A stretch of 64,000 nucleotides of DNA from Vacuolonema iberomarrocanum LEGE 07170 (lineage in GTDB: Bacteria; Cyanobacteriota; Cyanobacteriia; Elainellales; Elainellaceae), in the NCBI GenBank assembly GCA_015207365.1, contig JADEXA010000021.1:1-64000 (forward strand). Direction: 5' to 3'. Position 1 is the first letter of the stretch. Every line of letters begins with the position of its first letter. Of this stretch, positions 35,515-44,016 are shown piece by piece. Below the pieces are notes generated by a model. The model was given only the letters and a program-made list of their open reading frames with translations. It was not told the origin of the DNA and did not search any database. The position numbers and the translations under genes are program-made.

Positions 35515-35861
35515 ATGGTGCGTCCCATAACAAATTCACAGTTCTGGCAACAGTGGGTGTTTGCAAATGCCCTGGGAGAGCTTGTAACCCTTGGAATTAG
35601 TAGTGTGGTTGCAGCTTTGTCGTCGGTAATATTTTTATATTCCGACAGCATGTCAGGCAATCCGTCTGGTGGATACCGGCCAATGCTGTCGCGTGGGGTT
35701 GTGGTAATGCAATTATGGTTTGGTTTGCAGGTAGCTTTGCTGTTGAACCAAGAATGCTGAATATAATCGTCAATCTCACTGCGACAACGCTAGGAGGAGC
35801 CGTTGCTGCCGCGTTGCACGGAGGAGTGTTGCTTTGGCTCTTGTCGCAACGACGCCCATAA
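35515..35861 (+). pseudogene. Frameshifted membrane protein gene
   Basis: Frame 1 reads MVRPITNSQFWQQWVFANAL...VVAALSSVIFLYSDSMSG up to about 35670. The coherent continuation NAVAWGCGNAIMVWFAGSF...GGAVAAALHGGVLLWLL then lies in another frame and stops at 35859-35861. The WQQWVFANALGE start and the Gly/Ala helices resemble a common cyanobacterial small membrane protein family. One indel near 35660-35690 explains the break. Confidence 0.6.
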
Positions 35862-36096
35862 CAATGCGCAAATACTCCTTGCTCATCCCTAATGGCACCT
35901 TTCACCAGCACTTGCTAATGGCTACCTACGGAATACGTAAAACTATTCGATCGCTATTCAAAGTATTTGTCTAAAATCCACCTATCGAAATAGGGCTATC
36001 TTCCCTAAGGGCGATGCGAATTGACTTCGAGTCAAGGCAATATCTAGCTATTAAGTGAAGTTTGAATACTGCGTTTGAACGTAGGAGGAGATTTTT

Positions 36097-36438
36097 ATGA
36101 CGACTCCCAGAACCGAATCTGATAACTACGATCCCAATATTATTCCTGCCGAAACGGCTGCCCGGAAGGAGCGAGAGCAGGGTGCTTATAAGCAAACGCC
36201 AGAAAAAGAAGGTGATATCGATACGGCTGGTGGTTACACCGTCGATCAGGAAGGGTTGATCAACAACTATCCGATCGAGCCGGAAATGTATTACGAAGAG
36301 CCTGGAGACCTGCGCGAAAAGGAAGAAGCTGAAGCAGCCGCTCGGGCTAAAGAACTCAAAGAAGTCAATGAGACGGATGAACAAGGAAACTTGACCATGC
36401 AATCAGACGATCGCGGCAAGGGCGTTGGTGCGATCTAG
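36097..36438 (+). CDS. Small acidic conserved cyanobacterial protein
   Basis: This 113-residue hydrophilic protein is rich in Glu/Asp/Lys and contains NYDPNIIPAETAARKEREQG, a central GGYTVDQEGLINNYPIEPEM and a helical EEAEAAARAKELKE region. It has no membrane segment or known domain and is probably disordered or helical. AGGAGGAG lies 8 bases before the ATG, a strong ribosome site that suggests good expression. The function is unknown. Confidence 0.78.
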   Translation: MTTPRTESDNYDPNIIPAETAARKEREQGAYKQTPEKEGDIDTAGGYTVDQEGLINNYPIEPEMYYEEPGDLREKEEAEAAARAKELKEVNETDEQGNLTMQSDDRGKGVGAI

Positions 36439-36808
36439 TTTAATGGTTCCACGTTATGTAGGTAAGCAATGGCTGCTTTTTGCCTTTCCTTTAAAGCTGT
36501 CAGCTAGTTAATGGCAAATGAGAGGTGTTTCTATGAAGGTTGCTGCAAGTTTTCAAGCTTCAGCTCTTCATGAAATGCCTTTTTGATTTGGATGTTGTTT
36601 ATAAGGTAATTTTGCCTTGAAGAATCATTAAGTCAGTGGAATAAAGACTGCAGTAGATAAGTGAGCGATCTTGATTGAGCGTAGGATGCGTTGGCGATCG
36701 CACGACACATCAGGTTTTTATATCGCAAAGGTTGTATTGTTTGCCTCTGTGACTGCTCATCGCCCCACGCGACAGACAACGCAATAGTTTTAATCCGTAC
36801 CCTTTAAG
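36439..36808. other. Non-coding stretch
   Basis: No gene, tRNA or repeat is recognised between the acidic protein gene and the split membrane protein gene. Confidence 0.35.
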
Positions 36809-37174
36809 CTAAAAAACTGTGGGAATGGATTCTAAAAACTGGATCAAGGGCTTTAAAGAAGATTTGCCGAGAATAGCTGACAAAAATCCACAGAGTACAA
36901 CGACCATACCCAGCACTTCAAGGTAAGAGCTTTGCCATTCCAGAGTGGAGAGCGAAATGAAGAATGCAGGAAGCATGATGAGCACTAAGTTGGCAGGTGC
37001 AATTAAACCTAAAACCCTAAAAACCTGTGCCGCCCGCGCTGCGGGCGGCACAGGTTTTTAGAGTCTGGTTTTTCATCGTGCCGAGCTACTTAGGCCAAAT
37101 GCAGTGCCTAGCACAAACTGATAAGCAATATCCGTAAGGGTGCGACGTTTCGAGACTTGATCTTCAGAATTCAT
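36809..37174 (-). pseudogene. Two-helix membrane protein gene split by an F1 element
   Basis: The 5' part reads MNSEDQVSKRRTLTDIAYQF then VLGTAFG. After the element the frame continues LVLIMLPAFFISLSTLEW...ILGKSSLKPLIQFLESIPTVF. Removing the 103-bp element and one TA joins the halves in frame across ...GTAFG-LVLIM..., giving an intact 86-residue protein with two membrane helices. As it stands, translation meets TGA a few codons into the element. The family looks like a small conserved cyanobacterial membrane protein; I do not know its role. Confidence 0.85.
36988..37090. mobile_element. F1-family 103-bp element, copy B, inserted in a gene
   Basis: The termini AGTTGGCAGGTGC and CCGAGCTACT are flanked by TA at 36986-36987 and 37091-37092. 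It is almost identical to copies A and C. The host gene is restored exactly if the element and one TA are removed, so this shows past insertion with TA target duplication. Confidence 0.92.
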
Positions 37175-37375
37175 AGGGATTCTTCTAGTGGCAGTGAACA
37201 TAAGAGAGATACTCCTATCCTAAGTAAGACTCCTATAACCTGTAGAGTGAAAAACAATGACCAGATGGTTGATGCTTGAGATTAGTAAGGATTGGTTAGG
37301 TTTGGGAAAATAGTTGCCAGGTAGTGTATTTAGAATCGCATCGTTTCTTCGCAAACAAGATTGCGCCATTACATT

Positions 37376-38095
37376 ATGTCAACACGCTATCTCACCCAAT
37401 TGACCGGACTAGCGTTAGTTCTATTTTTGAATGCTTGTGCTGTGGCTCCCTCTCAACCGACAGCACCGGACGTTCAAAGTGAAGCGGTTAGCCAGAGTGA
37501 TGAGGTTAGCCAACGTGATAATGAACTTGGAGAAGCACCGTCAGAACCGATCGAAGGAGACGTTCCAGCCGCATCACTCGAACAAGCTCAAATCACGTTT
37601 TCGGGTATTGGGCCAGTTCAAGTTGGGATGACCTTAGCGGAGGCTGAGGTGGCAGCTGGTATCGACTTGGTCTTGACCAGCTATAGTGACATCACAGGGC
37701 AGGAGAGTAGCTGTGCTTATGCTAGGTCGTCAGCAGGCCCACCCGAACTGGCATTTATGATGATCGACGATCGCATTGCTCGGGTGGACATCAATGCGTT
37801 TGCCTACCAGGACTTGGGAGGTGAAGTTCCTATTGTCGATGTTGCCGACGAGAGCCAAATCGAGACTCCAGAAGGGATTGGCTTAGGTACGGTAGAGTCA
37901 GAGGTCATTGCAGCCTATCCAGATGCAGAAGTTACGCCTCACGAATATACAGATGGCAATTACATCACGATTACTGACCCTAATCAGCCTGATTACAGAA
38001 TTGTCTTTGAAACTGCCGTGAATCAGGGCAACCAAGTGATGCACATGAGAAGTGGAAGGTTGCCCGAAGTGGGATGGATAGAAGGATGCAGTTAA
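37376..38095 (+). CDS. Lipoprotein of unknown function
   Basis: The protein has 239 residues. The lipoprotein signal has the lipobox FLNAC (C21), followed by an acidic Ser/Glu/Pro linker (about 25-75). The C-terminal domain of about 150 residues shows SGIGPVQVGMTLAEAEVAAG, an SSCAYAR segment and IGLGTVESEVIAAYPDAE. The GPVQVGMTLAEAE pattern resembles two SmpA/BamE-like or similar small repeats in envelope proteins. Two cysteines (SSC and the last-but-one residue) could form a disulfide. The frame also opens at 37361. Confidence 0.75.
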   Translation: MSTRYLTQLTGLALVLFLNACAVAPSQPTAPDVQSEAVSQSDEVSQRDNELGEAPSEPIEGDVPAASLEQAQITFSGIGPVQVGMTLAEAEVAAGIDLVLTSYSDITGQESSCAYARSSAGPPELAFMMIDDRIARVDINAFAYQDLGGEVPIVDVADESQIETPEGIGLGTVESEVIAAYPDAEVTPHEYTDGNYITITDPNQPDYRIVFETAVNQGNQVMHMRSGRLPEVGWIEGCS

Positions 38096-38192
38096 ACCCT
38101 TGTAGGCTCGCTACATCCCTATGCTCCTTGCTCTTGTGAGAAATGCCAATCGACCATGGTGCCCGCGTTCATCCAGTTACCATTAAAGCCAC

Positions 38193-39191
38193 ATGTTTGA
38201 ACGATTTACGCAACAAGCGATTCAAGTCATCATGCTGGCTCAAGAAGAAGCGCGGCGGTTGCATCATAGCTTTGTGGGAACTGAGGAGCTGTTGTTGGGG
38301 TTAATGGGTGAGCGCTCGGGGCAAGCGGCTAAAGTGCTCGCCCAGTTTGGCCTCAATCTGCGGCAAATGCGCCGCGAGGTGGAGGCGTTGGTGGGTCGCG
38401 GTGCTGGCTTTCAAGCGATAGAAATTCCCTTTACTGAACGGGCAAAACTCAGCTTGCAGGGTGCCTTAAATGCTGCTCAAGAGTACAACTCAGACCATAT
38501 CGATACAGAGCATCTGTTACTCGGTTTGTTGGATGTTGAGGATGCGGTGGCGAGCGTTGTGCTGCAAAATCTTGGGGTTGACTTGTCTGAGCTGCGATCG
38601 CGGCTACTGCGAGCGATTCACGACGATAACCCTACAGCGACTGACATTGATGCTTCGGATGCAGCTACCCTATCGGCTCGTTCTACTGAACTAACTGCCG
38701 TTTTCTCTAGTTTGTCTCGGCAGCTAGAGTCGCTCCTCATTCAGCTTTCTAGAGCCCTGTCGGAGGCTGAAGCCATCAGTCGCAGGGTCGATAATCAGTT
38801 GGAACAAACGACCAGTCCTGGCAGCGTCGATGTAATGATTCAATCCGCTCTAAATCGCAATGTTGCAGGACGCATCGAAACCCTGCCAGATGCGCCGAAC
38901 CCCAACCAACCAGGATTGAAGGAATGTCTACAGGAGTTGCGAGCCGCCATCGTCGATAGTGCTGAACTGGCCGACGTTGATAAATCGGATGCATTAGAGC
39001 AAATTCGCGTTTTGGTAGAAGCCAGCAAGGCGAGCGATTTGCCCACCATGCAAAGGGCGGCACGATTTGCCATCAAGCTGCTGTGGGGAACAACCCTAAT
39101 GCTGCCGACCAACAGTTCGTTTGTGGAGGTCAGCAATCGTTGCTTGCCGCTCATTATGCAGCAGTTCACCCCAGACCAAAGCACTTCTTAA
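38193..39191 (+). CDS. Stand-alone ClpC-type N domain protein, paralog 1
   Basis: The protein has 332 residues. Two Clp_N repeats (about 1-75 and 80-145) are very close to ClpC: MFERFTQQAIQVIMLAQEEA, GTEELLLGLMGERSGQAAKV, IPFTERAKLSLQ, DTEHLLLGLLD. No AAA+ ATPase module follows. A coiled region (about 165-200) leads to a helical domain with QPGLKECLQELRAAI, DKSDALEQIRVLVEA and AARFAIKLLWGTTLMLP. ClpC N domains bind adaptors and substrates, so this could be a decoy or adaptor. A paralog lies 230 bases downstream. Confidence 0.85.
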   Translation: MFERFTQQAIQVIMLAQEEARRLHHSFVGTEELLLGLMGERSGQAAKVLAQFGLNLRQMRREVEALVGRGAGFQAIEIPFTERAKLSLQGALNAAQEYNSDHIDTEHLLLGLLDVEDAVASVVLQNLGVDLSELRSRLLRAIHDDNPTATDIDASDAATLSARSTELTAVFSSLSRQLESLLIQLSRALSEAEAISRRVDNQLEQTTSPGSVDVMIQSALNRNVAGRIETLPDAPNPNQPGLKECLQELRAAIVDSAELADVDKSDALEQIRVLVEASKASDLPTMQRAARFAIKLLWGTTLMLPTNSSFVEVSNRCLPLIMQQFTPDQSTS

Positions 39192-39354
39192 CGTGAGTTT
39201 GGGATAACGCCTTGGCGACTAAAGTCGCGGCTATCAGAACAAAGTCCGCCGTTGCGGACTATGAAAATTCGTAGTTTGAGAACCCGCGAAGGCGGGTTTC
39301 GCTCCGCTAGTCGCGGTTTCAACCGCCAGATTTTCTTATCCCGAACTCACGTTT
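39190..39354. repeat. F6 element between the two Clp_N genes
   Basis: Terminal inverted repeats AACGTGAGTTTGGGATAA and TTATCCCGAACTCACGTT bound a 165-bp stretch. It contains smaller palindromes (GACTAAAGTC, GTCCGCCGTTGCGGAC, AACCCGCGAAGGCGGGTT). The left end overlaps the TAA stop of the first Clp_N gene. A partial relative is at 29095-29175. Confidence 0.75.
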
Positions 39355-39421
39355 CTTAGAATACAAGAGATGCCAGCTTGCACTTAGGTGCTGATGTCTA
39401 TTGGGTGGCAGCTAAAACAAC

Positions 39422-40387
39422 ATGTTTGACAGACTTACGTCCCAATCAATCAAAGTCATTATGTTGGCTCAGGAAGAAGCGCGGTTATTAGGCTATACCT
39501 TTATAGGTACTGAACAGCTTCTTTTGGGTTTGATGGGTGAACGCTCTGGGCGAGCAGCCAGAACCCTCTCTCAGTTTGGCCTTGACTTGAGGCAAATGCG
39601 GCAGGAAGTAGAAGCCATCATTGGCCGTGGTTCTGGTGTTCAGACAACAGGAGAAATCCCCTTTACCGAACGGGCAAAAAATAGCCTACGGTTGGCGTTA
39701 GAGATTTCTCAAGAGTGCAATTCAGACTATATTCATACTGAGTATCTGCTGGTGGGTTTGCTGGATGTCGAAGGGGGTGTAGCAAAATCTGCACTGCAAA
39801 ATCTTGGGATTGACTTGTCTGAGCTGCGATCGCGACTCCTGCAAACAGAAGAGGAAACCATTGATGAGATGACCGCCTTCTCTTCTGACTTGTATCAGGA
39901 GGTAGAGTTGCTCATTACGCAGCTCTATAAGGCTTTGTCGAAGGCTGAAGCCATCAGTCGTAAAGTCGATGATCGCTTAAATGTAGACGCTGACTCTGAA
40001 GAAAATGATCTGACTGCCTATGTCGGGTACTCACTGGATTTCGCCACCACAAACCGCTTAGAAATGCTTTCAGACACGCCGAGATCGGATCAACCCGGTC
40101 TCAAGGAATGCCTAAAAGAGCTAGGCGACGCTCTTATGGGAAATGTGGAATTGACGAACGCTGATAAGGCTGATGCCCGCGAACAACTGCTCATTTTGAT
40201 AGAAGCTAGCGTAGATCATGAGTCACGTACTATGCCAAGAGATACGCAAAGAGCTGCACGGCTTGCGGTCAAGGTGCTGTGGGGAACAACCATGACCTTG
40301 ACCGCTGACAGTCCTCTGATAGAGGTCAGCAATCGTTGTCTGCCCATTATCAAGCAGCAGCTCGGCTTAGATGAAGAGGCTGGTTAG
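39422..40387 (+). CDS. Stand-alone ClpC-type N domain protein, paralog 2
   Basis: This 321-residue protein has the same layout as the gene at 38193: two Clp_N repeats (MFDRLTSQSIKVIMLAQEEA, GTEQLLLGLMGERSGRAART, TEYLLVGLLDVEGG), a helical linker and the same C-terminal domain (QPGLKECLKELGDAL, DKADAREQLLILIEA, AARLAVKVLWGTTMTL, IEVSNRCLPIIKQQL). It too has no ATPase. The linker and the residues around 140-200 diverge most between the paralogs. The product would be cytosolic. Confidence 0.85.
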   Translation: MFDRLTSQSIKVIMLAQEEARLLGYTFIGTEQLLLGLMGERSGRAARTLSQFGLDLRQMRQEVEAIIGRGSGVQTTGEIPFTERAKNSLRLALEISQECNSDYIHTEYLLVGLLDVEGGVAKSALQNLGIDLSELRSRLLQTEEETIDEMTAFSSDLYQEVELLITQLYKALSKAEAISRKVDDRLNVDADSEENDLTAYVGYSLDFATTNRLEMLSDTPRSDQPGLKECLKELGDALMGNVELTNADKADAREQLLILIEASVDHESRTMPRDTQRAARLAVKVLWGTTMTLTADSPLIEVSNRCLPIIKQQLGLDEEAG

Positions 40388-40603
40388 CACTATCCTGTTT
40401 ACCTTTTGACAAAGACTGGAGAGCCAGACAGCGTCTCAATAGCTTGGTTTCCGTAGGCAGAAAGTACCCGATGTTGCCGATGCTGGAATGTAATGCATCC
40501 GCCACAGTTGGGTTGCTCTGAGTGGTGAGTGACGGAGACGGCGATCGCCCCCACCCAAAGCAGCCGAATTTACAGCATATGTCGATGCCGCTAGATAGAG
40601 GGC

Positions 40604-41281
40604 TTACACCAACCCACTCCGCAATGCGGCAACAGCGGCCTGCACGCGATCGTCGACAGACAGCTTATTCATAATGCTGCGGAGATGGGTTTTGACGGTA
40701 CTAATGCTGATATACAGTTCAGACGCGATTTCTGGGTTGCTCTTGCCCTCAACAATCAGCCGAATCACTTCTAGTTCACGGCTCGATAGGGTTGTGGCCG
40801 GGGTTTTGGGATGCGTGTATTTCAGATGGCCAATCACACGGCGGGCGATTTGTGGATCTAAGTAGGTTGCACCATTGTTGGCACAGTCGATAGCGACTTC
40901 CAGTTGCTTCAGACTTGTTCCTTTGACACAAAAAGCATCGGCACCGCTAGCAAGCGCTGCAATCATTTCAACATCTGCGGTATGTGAGGTGAGAATCACA
41001 ACGCGCATATCAGGTTGTTTCTGCTTGATGCTTTGGGTCGCGGCAATTCCATCTAGCTGCGGCAAGCCAATATCCATCACCACCAAATCAGGTTTCAATT
41101 CCAGCGCGAGAGAAACGCCAGAATAGCCATCACTTGCTCGGCCAATGACTTCAAACTTATCGTAATCTTCTAGGAACTGTTCCAACCCCAATTGCATGAC
41201 CGGGTCGTCTTCTACAAGCACAATTTTTAACGGCACGTTGATCTTAGACGTAACTTCAGGCGATGCGACTTCTTTTAGCAT
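40604..41281 (-). CDS. NarL/LuxR-family response regulator
   Basis: This 225-residue regulator has a receiver with E24/D25/D26, acceptor D70 (DLVVMDIGLPQLDG) and lysine in FCVKGTS. The C-terminal LuxR helix-turn-helix has LSSRELEVIRLIVEGKSNPE and ISISTVKTHLRSIMNKL. It is an orphan: no kinase is adjacent. The long upstream gap (41282-41819) points to its own regulated promoter. Confidence 0.9.
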   Translation of the reverse strand: MLKEVASPEVTSKINVPLKIVLVEDDPVMQLGLEQFLEDYDKFEVIGRASDGYSGVSLALELKPDLVVMDIGLPQLDGIAATQSIKQKQPDMRVVILTSHTADVEMIAALASGADAFCVKGTSLKQLEVAIDCANNGATYLDPQIARRVIGHLKYTHPKTPATTLSSRELEVIRLIVEGKSNPEIASELYISISTVKTHLRSIMNKLSVDDRVQAAVAALRSGLV

Positions 41282-41819
41282 GATGCCTCTACTTCATTTG
41301 GGTTCATTAAAAATGCAAACTAAAGCTTTAGCGTTTAACCAGCTCATGATACATGTCAGTGAGCCTTTTTTGTTTTATCTTACTCAGCTTATCTGCTCAA
41401 TTAAAAAATGACCAGTCGGGTGAAGACAGTAAATTCATCATTACACAACAATAGGAGAAAAACGTATCGATGTTACGAGCTCTAGCTTTGTAAATAGCCA
41501 TACTTAGACGATGGCAGTACGTTAGCTAGAAGGCTCTTCTGTCATAGTGTTTGCGCTATTCTATGATTTATTGAAACGGGTGCAAAGATGCCGCTAGAGA
41601 AGTGAGTACTTTGACAAGATTATGGTGGTGGGAGTGCGGTTAATCAGGACTTAGTTATTGATCCAGTGCTCATAGTTTCAATCAGAATGATGTCGAAATA
41701 TTTGATGTATCTATAGCACGATAAGAGTCGTGTATACGGACATTTATTCTCTCGAAATACACATAAATTTCGTATGTTAAATAATTAAAAATTTTTATTG
41801 ACGGCGGAAAATATTGTCA
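41282..41819. other. Long divergent intergenic region
   Basis: This 538-base AT-rich gap between divergent genes must hold both promoters. I find no ORF, repeat copy or clear operator in it. A small RNA is possible but not supported. Confidence 0.35.
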
Positions 41820-42713
41820 ATGTCCAGTCTGAAAAAGGCTCCTGTTTATGTTTTTCGACTGACCCATGAATTGGCTTTTTGGTGGGCAAGTTTAGGGGTG
41901 GCATTATTTTTTATAGTGTTGCTCGGTGCCAGTACCGTTTATCCGCTGATCCATGGGCGTTCTTGGAACGCGTCAGTCTCTTTCGAGTTTGATCAAATTT
42001 GGGACTTAGGCTGGCTTGTCGTTGGAGCGATCGCCCTCCCCATTGCCACCATTGCTGTGCATGAAGGCATCCATGGTCTGGCGTTCAAGTGGTTTGGTGG
42101 GAATCCTCGCTACGGGGTAGGCGTGAAATACTTGCTGCCCTATGCCTATGCAACAGCTCCTGGTCAAAAATTCTCTCGCAACGCTTTTTTGGCGATTCTG
42201 CTGGCACCGTTGGTCGTCATTAATTCCGGCTCAGCGATCTTGATGGTGCTCTTCCCGCAGCTTAGCTGGCTAGTTTGGGTCATCGCATTGAATACATCAG
42301 GGGCCATTGGCGATCTTTGGCTTGCGACGATCGCCTGTCGTTATCCGGCCTCGGTCAGCATCGAAGATTCGCAGGAAGGGTTTGCGATCTATGCGCCCCA
42401 CGAGGTTGCCCGCAGACTATTAACCCGCTCGCCCCGCCGTTCTGCAACGCTCAGGCATCTGGCAAACCTTGCCGGTTTAGCTGTTGCTATGTTTGTGCTG
42501 CTGAATTTGTTGAGCGTGTTGCTCCTCATTCCCCTGGATCTGTTTGGGGTGCCTACTTTTCAGGTTGCCATCGGTTTCTGGACGCTGTTCCATTGGGTGC
42601 GAGAAGAAGACGGCTTTGGCCTCTTTTTTAGCCCTCTGGCTGCAGGAGGGCTATCAGTTGTGTTGGCCTGGGTGGTGTTTAGCGTCCGCTATGGCTTGAA
42701 GCGAAAGCTTTGA
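41820..42713 (+). CDS. DUF3267-type membrane metalloprotease-like protein
   Basis: The protein has 297 residues and about five or six membrane helices. HEGIHG (His 81 to His 85) within a hydrophobic helix is the zinc-binding HExxH-type motif of the DUF3267 family of putative intramembrane peptidases. The helix around 165-175 (SGAIGDLWLA) could supply the third ligand, as Asp. A TTG six bases upstream is an alternative start; ATG 41820 is preferred. The substrate is unknown. Confidence 0.8.
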   Translation: MSSLKKAPVYVFRLTHELAFWWASLGVALFFIVLLGASTVYPLIHGRSWNASVSFEFDQIWDLGWLVVGAIALPIATIAVHEGIHGLAFKWFGGNPRYGVGVKYLLPYAYATAPGQKFSRNAFLAILLAPLVVINSGSAILMVLFPQLSWLVWVIALNTSGAIGDLWLATIACRYPASVSIEDSQEGFAIYAPHEVARRLLTRSPRRSATLRHLANLAGLAVAMFVLLNLLSVLLLIPLDLFGVPTFQVAIGFWTLFHWVREEDGFGLFFSPLAAGGLSVVLAWVVFSVRYGLKRKL

Positions 42714-42765
42714 GCCTCTGCTGTGGGATGTCAACCACCGGGTTAATCCGGATTTAGCATAAGTA

Positions 42766-42854
42766 GGACTTACGCAAAGCTTGCGTAATCCTGAGCAAAT
42801 TCGTTGATGTTGTGGCCGCGTCGCGGCCACAACATCAACAAAATGCGTAAGTCT
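42766..42854. repeat. F4-family palindromic element, copy c
   Basis: It starts GGACTTACGCAAAGCTTGCG, with central palindrome GTTGATGTTGTGGCCGCG and complement, and ends AAAATGCGTAAGTCTT. It lies 13 bases beyond the stop of the dehydratase gene (minus strand) and 52 beyond that of the DUF3267 gene, so it could serve as a bidirectional transcript end. Confidence 0.85.
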
Positions 42855-42867
42855 TAATAAGAACAAC

Positions 42868-43860
42868 CTAGAGCGTGGCGATGATGCTGCGGTCAATGTT
42901 GCCACCGCTGAGAATAGCGCCAATCCTTACACCCGCAGGGGGCTGGAAAATATCTGAGAGGATAGCTGAGGCAGCCAGTGCTCCCGTGGGTTCTACTACC
43001 ACCTTTAGCCGTTCGAGGAGAAAAACAATGGTATTGCACAGGGCGCGATCGGGAACGGCCATCATGTCATAGACATAGTGCAGCACCAGGGGAAAGGTGA
43101 GGGTTCCCAAGGACGGTGTGCGTGCACCATCGGCGATGGTATCGGGATTGTGAACGGTTTGCAGGGTTTTGCTGTGGAACGAGCGGGTGGCATCGTCTGC
43201 GGTCGAGGGTTCGACCCCAATCACGCGGCAGTTGGGAGAGAGATGATGGGCGGCGATCGCGCAACCCGACAACAAGCCCCCACCCCCACAGCACACCAGC
43301 AAATAGTCCAATTCGCCCACGTCTTCAAACAGCTCTTTTCCTGCCGTGCCCTGCCCTGCGATCACCTGGGGATGGTTGTAGGGCGGAATCAGGGTGAGCT
43401 GATGTTGGGCGGCAATTTCCTGGGCAACGGTTTCGCGGTCGGTCGTCGTGCGATCGTAGAGGTGGAGGGTAGCTCCATACTCTTCAGTGGCATGGCGCTT
43501 CACATCCGGCGCATCGGTCGGCATGACGACATGGGCCGAGATGCCGAGGAGCTTGCTGGCAAGGGCGATCGCCTGGGCATGGTTGCCCGAAGAGTAGGTA
43601 ATCACGCCCTGCTGTTTCTGGTCAGGGGAGAGTTGGGCGATCGCGTTGTAAGCGCCCCGAAACTTGAACGATCCGGTGCGCTGAAAATTCTCTGCCTTAA
43701 AAAAGACTTGGCCTCGCGTCTGCGCATCGACCGTGCGTGAGGTGAGGACTGGGGTGCGATGCGCCACGCCATCAAGACGATCGGCGGCGGCCGCAACATC
43801 GGCATAGTCGACGGGCAACTCGGGTGGATTGGACAGGGTGGAGGACGATGAGGCAATCAT
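42868..43860 (-). CDS. PLP-dependent threonine/serine dehydratase family enzyme
   Basis: The protein has about 330 residues. Lys66 in GSFKFRGAYNA is the expected PLP Schiff-base lysine. SSGNHAQA binds the substrate carboxylate and CGGGGLLSG holds the PLP phosphate. The C-terminal ACT domain of biosynthetic IlvA is absent, so a catabolic threonine/serine dehydratase, serine racemase or hydroxyaspartate ammonia-lyase are all possible. The start is placed at ATG 43860; the frame extends to 43893. Confidence 0.88.
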   Translation of the reverse strand: MIASSSSTLSNPPELPVDYADVAAAADRLDGVAHRTPVLTSRTVDAQTRGQVFFKAENFQRTGSFKFRGAYNAIAQLSPDQKQQGVITYSSGNHAQAIALASKLLGISAHVVMPTDAPDVKRHATEEYGATLHLYDRTTTDRETVAQEIAAQHQLTLIPPYNHPQVIAGQGTAGKELFEDVGELDYLLVCCGGGGLLSGCAIAAHHLSPNCRVIGVEPSTADDATRSFHSKTLQTVHNPDTIADGARTPSLGTLTFPLVLHYVYDMMAVPDRALCNTIVFLLERLKVVVEPTGALAASAILSDIFQPPAGVRIGAILSGGNIDRSIIATL

Positions 43861-44016
43861 AAACGGCAGCGTTCTTACAACATTCGTTAACAAAAAATGT
43901 CCTGCAATGCAGGGGCTAAACCGAGTCTAGAGGCAAATGGTGCACCCGAGATTCAGATTGGCCTGCAAAGCAGGAGCATTTGAGAATGATGAAACCAGAG
44001 TTGAAACGGCGTAACG

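Noticed and set aside
36809..37051. Shared protein start MPPAARAAQVFRVLGLIAPA in this frame and in an antisense frame at 50567-51193 as a protein domain
   Set aside because: Both are translations of F1 element copies, not a conserved protein domain.
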